A program made the position numbers and the translations under genes. Under the pieces are notes generated by a model. The model saw only the letters and a list, made by a program, of their open reading frames with translations, did no database searches and was not told the DNA's origin. A DNA stretch of 64,000 bases from CAZIRF01 sp964541755 (GTDB lineage Bacteria > Spirochaetota > Spirochaetia > Treponematales > Breznakiellaceae). Location of the stretch: the NCBI GenBank assembly GCA_964541755.1, contig CAZIRF010000010.1:13626-77625 (forward strand), in the 5' to 3' direction. Shown piece after piece: positions 60,216 to 64,000 of this stretch (position 1 is the stretch's first letter; every line of letters begins with the position of its first letter).

Positions 60216-61472
60216 TCAGGCGCTCTTCTTGCCCGGAAGGACTTCCGGCTTGATGTTGTTTTCGACGACATCCTTCGTGACGACAATCCGCTTGCTTCCC
60301 TCTATTGAAGGGAGTTCAAACATGATATCGGTCATCATGCGCTCGACAATGGCGCGCAGGCCACGTGCTCCGGTCTTTTGCCGAATGGCCTTGTCTGCGA
60401 TGGCATCAATCGCCTCGTCATCAAATTCAAGTTCCACATCATCGATGGCCATGGAAGCCTTGAATTGGCGGACAATGGCATTACGAGGCTCGGTGATAAT
60501 CTTGCGCAGATCCTCTCTCGAGAGATCATCAAGGCAGACCGTTACCGGAAGACGCCCGATAAACTCGGGAATCATGCCAAAGTGGATGAGGTCGTCAGGG
60601 TGCAGGTTTGAAAAGAGTTCCCGCAGGCTCTTCTGTCCGGAGGCATTCGCATCCGATCCAAAGCCGATGGGGTGCTTGTTGACCCGCTGTTCAATGTGTT
60701 TGTCCAGACCCACAAAGGCCCCGCCGCAGATGAAGAGGATATTGGTAGTATCTATCTTGATCATTTCCTGGTTGGGGTGCTTGCGTCCTCCCTGTGGCGG
60801 AACCGACGAAACCGTTCCTTCGATAATCTTGAGCAGGGCCTGCTGGACGCCTTCGCCCGAGACATCGCGGGTAATGGATACATTTTCTCCCTTGCGGGTG
60901 ATCTTGTCGATTTCATCGATGTAGACGATGCCCCGTTCGGCCGAGGCGATGTTGCCACCGGCGTTCTGGATGAGCTTCAAGAGTATATTCTCTACATCTT
61001 CGCCCACATAGCCGGCTTCCGTCAGGGTGGTTGCATCGGCGATGGCAAAGGGGACTTTGAGTTTGCGGGCGAGGGTCTTTGCCAAGAGGGTCTTGCCCGT
61101 ACCGGTGGGGCCGATCATGAGGACATTGGACTTCTCAATCTCGATGTCATCGGGAGTCTTGGCAGGGTTGGCAATACGCTTGTAATGGTTGTATACCGCT
61201 ACGGAAAGGGCTTTTTTGGCCTCGGTTTGCCCGATAATGAACTGATCGAGGTAGTCTTTTATCTCTCTGGGAGTGGGAATGTCCCCGGTAAACTGGGTAG
61301 AAAGTTCATGATCCTCTTCGACCAGGATCTTGCGGCAGACATCAACGCATTCATCACAGATAAAGACATTGTCCGGGCCGGCGATAAGGCGACGGGCCAT
61401 GTCCGCGCTCTTTCCGCAGAAGGAGCAGCTGCGATCCATGGGCGGACCGCCGCTATTTCTGAGTTTCGCCAT
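60216..61472 (-). CDS. clpX: ATP-dependent Clp protease ATP-binding subunit ClpX
   Basis: The 418-residue AAA+ protein has the N-terminal zinc-binding domain (CSFCGKS and CDECVDVC), Walker A GPTGTGKTLLAKTLAR, Walker B IVYIDEIDKITR and the pore-loop/sensor region GFGSDANASGQ. ClpX unfolds tagged substrates into ClpP. Its start overlaps clpP by 20 bp, so the two are coupled. A terminator follows. Confidence 0.98.
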   Translation of the reverse strand: MAKLRNSGGPPMDRSCSFCGKSADMARRLIAGPDNVFICDECVDVCRKILVEEDHELSTQFTGDIPTPREIKDYLDQFIIGQTEAKKALSVAVYNHYKRIANPAKTPDDIEIEKSNVLMIGPTGTGKTLLAKTLARKLKVPFAIADATTLTEAGYVGEDVENILLKLIQNAGGNIASAERGIVYIDEIDKITRKGENVSITRDVSGEGVQQALLKIIEGTVSSVPPQGGRKHPNQEMIKIDTTNILFICGGAFVGLDKHIEQRVNKHPIGFGSDANASGQKSLRELFSNLHPDDLIHFGMIPEFIGRLPVTVCLDDLSREDLRKIITEPRNAIVRQFKASMAIDDVELEFDDEAIDAIADKAIRQKTGARGLRAIVERMMTDIMFELPSIEGSKRIVVTKDVVENNIKPEVLPGKKSA

Positions 61473-62070
61473 CTGTTTCCCTCGTAAGGATGCGATCGAT
61501 GACCCCGTAGGACATCGCTTCCTGTGCGGACATGTAGAAATCCCGCTCCATGTCCTTTGCTATATCGTCTGTCGATTTACCCGCATGGCGGGCAAAGTAT
61601 TCTATGGTGAGCTTTTTGAGGCGAACGATTTCGCGGGCCTGGATATCGATATCCCGGGCCTGTCCCTGCGCGCCCCCCCAGGGCTGGTGGATGAGTATGC
61701 GCGAAGAGGGCAGGGCCATCCGCTTACCGGCCGAGCCGCAGGCGAGTATAAGGGCCGCCATGCTGGCTGCCTGTCCCACACAGATCGTCTGTACGTCGCA
61801 CTTGAGCCACTGGATTGTGTCGTAAATGGCGAGGCCCGCAGTTACCGAGCCTCCCGGCGAGTTGATATACAGGCTGATGTCTTTTTCCGCGTCCTGGCTT
61901 ACCAGAAAGAGCAGCTGGGCCACGACAAGGTCTGCCGTAAGATCATTGATTTCACCGTCAAGGAAGACAATCCTGTCCTTGAGGAGCCGGGAGTAGATAT
62001 CGTAGGAGCGCTCCTGGCCCCCCGTCTGCTCAATGACGACGGGGACGAGGCCATGCATTCGTTCGTTCAT
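61453..62070 (-). CDS. clpP: ATP-dependent Clp protease proteolytic subunit ClpP
   Basis: The protein has about 205 residues from ATG 62070. It shows the catalytic Ser in GQAASMAALILA, the His in SRILIHQPWGG and the Asp in DMERDFYMSAQEA, with LVPVVIEQTGGQERSYDIYS at the N-terminus. The in-frame ATGs at 62088 and 62058 are alternatives; 62070 has a weak AAAGG and fits the usual N-terminus. It lies between tig and clpX, the classical order. Confidence 0.96.
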   Translation of the reverse strand: MNERMHGLVPVVIEQTGGQERSYDIYSRLLKDRIVFLDGEINDLTADLVVAQLLFLVSQDAEKDISLYINSPGGSVTAGLAIYDTIQWLKCDVQTICVGQAASMAALILACGSAGKRMALPSSRILIHQPWGGAQGQARDIDIQAREIVRLKKLTIEYFARHAGKSTDDIAKDMERDFYMSAQEAMSYGVIDRILTRETDGETQK

Positions 62071-62080
62071 GCCTTTAAAT

Positions 62081-63448
62081 CTATCCATTATTGGCCATGA
62101 GGTCCAGATACTTCGTCTTTTTCCCCTTTTTGACCTTGTTTTCGTTCAAGAGGAGTTCGTGGAGCTTGCGCTCGCGGACCTCTTCCTTGAGGTGTTCCTT
62201 CATGTGGTCCGCCTCGTAGTATTTCTTGATCTCTTCGATGGAGACGTCCATCTCTTTGGACATGGTCTCCATGAGGGTGTCAACTTCTTCATCACTGGCC
62301 TCGAGTTTGAGGTCGTTCATGAGGGTCTCGACAACGAGGCGGGCCTTGAGGGACTTCTGTGCCCCTTCGCGCCACTCTTCCTGCATCGATTCGAGGCCCT
62401 TGCCGTTTGCGGCAAAGAGCTGCTTGACCTGCTCGACATCCATGTTGAACTGGCGGGCCATGCCTCTCCAGCGATTGTCGAATTCCATCCGAATCATGGT
62501 CTCGGGGACTTCGACCGTCACTTTTTCCATGATCTTTTCGATGAGACCCGAGATCTTGATATCCTTGAGTCTCTTGTCGAGGGCGCTCTCCATCTTTTTG
62601 CGGATGTCGGCCTCGAGGTCGGCGAGGGTCTTGTACTGCTCGCCAACGTCCTGTGCGAGTTCGTCATCGAGATCGGGCAGCTTCTTCTCTTTGATCGTCT
62701 TGACGGTCACGCGAAGCTTCTTGGTGGTACCGGCGAGATCCTTGTTGGTCTCGTCGTCGCCGTAGCTCTTTTCAAAGTCCTTCGTCTCGCCCTTCTTCAT
62801 GCCCACAAGCTCGTCGTCGAATTTGTAGATGTTCATGCTGGTGCCAAGGGTGAATACGTAATCTTCGCGCTGTGAACCCTCGACGACGTTACCGTCCTGG
62901 TCCAGCTCACAGTAGTCGACGGTGAGCGTATCGTCCTTGGCGGCCTTTGCCTTTTCATCCTTGTCCATGACAATGGCATTGCGTTCGCGGATATCCTCAA
63001 GCTCGCGCTGAATATCCTCTTTTTCGACGGCGACGACCGGGGCTTCCACCTCAAAACCCTTCCAGTTTTCCACCTTGAGCCGGGGGAATACATCGTATAC
63101 CACGTCGAAGGAGAGGTCCTTGCCCATCTCTTTTTGGACTTCGCCGGTCAGGGAGGGGGTCGAGTAGGCGAGGGGGAGGTCTTCTTTGGGGAAGTCCTCG
63201 GCCTGGAACACCTCTTGAAGGGCCTTTTCCATGAGCGTGCCCACGGCTTCTTCCTCAACGGCCTCGCCGATCTTGCGCTCGACAACGTTTACCGGGGCCT
63301 TGCCCTTGCGGAAACCGGGCAGCTGGATGCCGGCGGCATATTTCTTGAGCAGTGCATCGTACTGATCCTTGACTTCCGCGGCGGGAACAGTAAGGGAGAG
63401 TTTGACGGACGAGTTTTCCTGACGGGTGATTTCCTTGGTTACAGTCAT
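62081..63448 (-). CDS. tig: Trigger factor (ribosome-associated chaperone, peptidyl-prolyl isomerase)
   Basis: The 455-residue protein has the ribosome-binding loop GFRKGKAP (about residues 45-52), a PPIase middle domain with DTLTVDYCELDQDG and TKDFEKSYGDDE, and a long helical C-terminal chaperone domain ending RERKLHELLLNENKVKKGKK. It folds nascent chains at the exit tunnel. It is first in the tig-clpP-clpX operon. AGAGG precedes the ATG; no clear promoter was found upstream. Confidence 0.96.
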   Translation of the reverse strand: MTVTKEITRQENSSVKLSLTVPAAEVKDQYDALLKKYAAGIQLPGFRKGKAPVNVVERKIGEAVEEEAVGTLMEKALQEVFQAEDFPKEDLPLAYSTPSLTGEVQKEMGKDLSFDVVYDVFPRLKVENWKGFEVEAPVVAVEKEDIQRELEDIRERNAIVMDKDEKAKAAKDDTLTVDYCELDQDGNVVEGSQREDYVFTLGTSMNIYKFDDELVGMKKGETKDFEKSYGDDETNKDLAGTTKKLRVTVKTIKEKKLPDLDDELAQDVGEQYKTLADLEADIRKKMESALDKRLKDIKISGLIEKIMEKVTVEVPETMIRMEFDNRWRGMARQFNMDVEQVKQLFAANGKGLESMQEEWREGAQKSLKARLVVETLMNDLKLEASDEEVDTLMETMSKEMDVSIEEIKKYYEADHMKEHLKEEVRERKLHELLLNENKVKKGKKTKYLDLMANNG

Positions 63449-63557
63449 TTTGGTGCCTCTGCAGAGTGGAATGGACGGTCATTTGGAATGGCCATCTGCC
63501 TGAATCCGCCGGCACGGCAGAGGGTGCCAGTTCTACGGACATTCAAGGCGGGTAAGC

Positions 63558-63593
63558 CCCGGTTAAAACCGGGGGTATTCGGTGTACCCGAAA
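63558..63593. other. Two small hairpins between the tRNA terminator and tig
   Basis: CCCCGGTT/AACCGGGG at 63558-63575 and TTCGG/CCGAA at 63579-63593 are adjacent palindromes. They may be further termination or leader structures. Confidence 0.45.
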
Positions 63594-63636
63594 ACAAAAA
63601 AGGGCTGATTCCGGACAGTATCCGGAGTATCAGCCC
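63594..63636 (-). terminator. Rho-independent terminator after the tRNA-Leu/tRNA-Gly unit
   Basis: GGGCTGAT and ATCAGCCC, with an inner TCCGGA pair, form an interrupted 14-bp stem. On the minus strand a T-rich tract follows. It separates the tRNA transcript from tig. Confidence 0.85.
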
Positions 63637-63647
63637 TCGTGTTACCA

Positions 63648-63719
63648 AGCGGGAAACGGGAGTCGGACCCGCGACATCCACCTTGGCAAGGTGGCGCTCT
63701 ACCACTGAGCTATTCCCGC
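63648..63719 (-). tRNA. tRNA-Gly (GCC), first copy
   Basis: A 72-nt cloverleaf on the minus strand with acceptor GCGGGAA/TTCCCGC and discriminator T. The anticodon loop TTGCCAA gives GCC. It follows tRNA-Leu closely in the same orientation. The CCA end is not encoded. Confidence 0.95.
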
Positions 63720-63751
63720 GTATTAACAGACCCTTCGCCCGATAAGGGCTA

Positions 63752-63832
63752 TGCGAGAGAAGGGACTTGAACCCTTATGCCTGAGGCACCAGATCCTAAG
63801 TCTGGCGTGTCTACCAATTTCACCACTCTCGC
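63752..63832 (-). tRNA. tRNA-Leu (UAG)
   Basis: An 81-nt cloverleaf on the minus strand with acceptor GCGAGAG/CTCTCGC and discriminator A. The anticodon stem CCAGA/TCTGG surrounds CTTAGGA, giving TAG. The long variable arm (TGCCTCAGGCA) is typical of tRNA-Leu. Confidence 0.95.
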
Positions 63833-63905
63833 CAGCTGGTGTGACTGACTCCCGCCAGTCGTGACACAGTTCATAAAGCCCCAAGGAACAGGCCCTTCAT
63901 GAAAA

Positions 63906-63941
63906 ACGGGTCGTCTTGTCCATTCGGACTGAACGACCCGT
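63906..63941 (-). terminator. Terminator after the second tRNA-Gly copy
   Basis: ACGGGTCGT and ACGACCCGT form a 9-bp stem; on the minus strand it is followed by TTTTT. It lies between the tRNA-Gly copy at the window edge and tRNA-Leu, so the two units end separately. Confidence 0.8.
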
Positions 63942-63946
63942 GTTCG

Positions 63947-64000
63947 AGCGGGAAACGGGAGTCGGACCCGCGACATCCACCTTGGCAAGGTGGCGCTCTA
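63947..64000 (-). tRNA. tRNA-Gly (GCC), second copy, cut by the window end
   Basis: The 53 bases from 63948 to the edge are identical to the matching part of the first tRNA-Gly copy, including the anticodon region. The 5' part lies outside the window. Confidence 0.92.

Noticed and set aside
63749..63988. 79-codon minus-strand frame over tRNA-Leu
   Set aside because: It is a translation of tRNA sequence on its own strand.
1..64000. CRISPR arrays, insertion sequences and prophage
   Set aside because: No regularly spaced 25-40-bp repeats, transposase motifs or phage genes were seen; the two Xer recombinases are housekeeping-type and sit in the conserved gene order.

Overview
The window reads as a chromosome segment of a spirochaete (Spirochaetales, Treponema/Spirochaeta-like), GC-rich and densely coding. 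The evidence is the gene order mraZ-rsmH-ftsL-murF-mraY-ftsW-ftsQ-ftsA-ftsZ-xer-TPR-dprA-topA-xer-hslV-hslU-flgB-flgC-fliE-fliF-fliG-fliH-fliI-fliJ. From memory this matches a conserved block in Treponema. A DUF1577/PilZ-type protein next to fliJ and several proteins I know only from spirochaetes add to this. A class III (oxygen-sensitive) ribonucleotide reductase, a flavoredoxin and an [FeFe]-hydrogenase-like protein suggest an anaerobe. I cannot name a species.

Layout. 1-3.95 kb: a DUF2569-like membrane protein, a flavoredoxin, a remnant of a flavodoxin-fold quinone reductase, a GH26 mannanase and two unknown genes. 4.0-12.8 kb: the division and wall cluster, started by a promoter that carries five MraZ boxes at exact 10-bp spacing. 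12.8-20.8 kb: two Xer recombinases, a TPR protein, DprA, TopA and the HslVU protease. 20.8-27.7 kb: the flgB-fliJ basal body and export operon, behind a sigma-28-type promoter. 27.7-33.7 kb: a PilZ-type protein, a lipoprotein, aconitase, an HD phosphohydrolase and a ComFB-domain fusion. 33.8-38.8 kb: tRNA-Pro and tRNA-Arg, an [FeFe]-hydrogenase-like/chemoreceptor fusion and a uridine-kinase-like enzyme. 38.9-48.2 kb, mostly minus strand: a SpoIIE/STAS/RsbW-type partner-switching module, EttA, a hemolysin III family protein, a sigma-region-2-like protein, NrnA, a secreted unknown and ArgF. 48.4-54.5 kb: a large STAND-like TPR protein, tRNA-Met, two lipoproteins and a YesN-like response regulator. 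54.5-58.6 kb: an NrdR-controlled anaerobic RNR operon. 58.7-64 kb: a GT4 glycosyltransferase, clpX-clpP-tig and a tRNA-Leu/Gly cluster.

The most interesting system is the RNR operon. The large NrdD chain ends just after its zinc site and has no glycyl-radical tail. The tail (G34) is on a separate 169-residue protein, fused to a CPAC redoxin domain and encoded between nrdD and nrdG. The reductase therefore appears to be split into a catalytic subunit and a radical-plus-reductant subunit, possibly joined by the two halves of one coiled coil. The second highlight is a soluble chemoreceptor whose sensor is a ferredoxin/[FeFe]-hydrogenase-like module that keeps the H-cluster cysteines but lacks the proton-transfer cysteine.

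All family assignments come from reading motifs; no database search was run.
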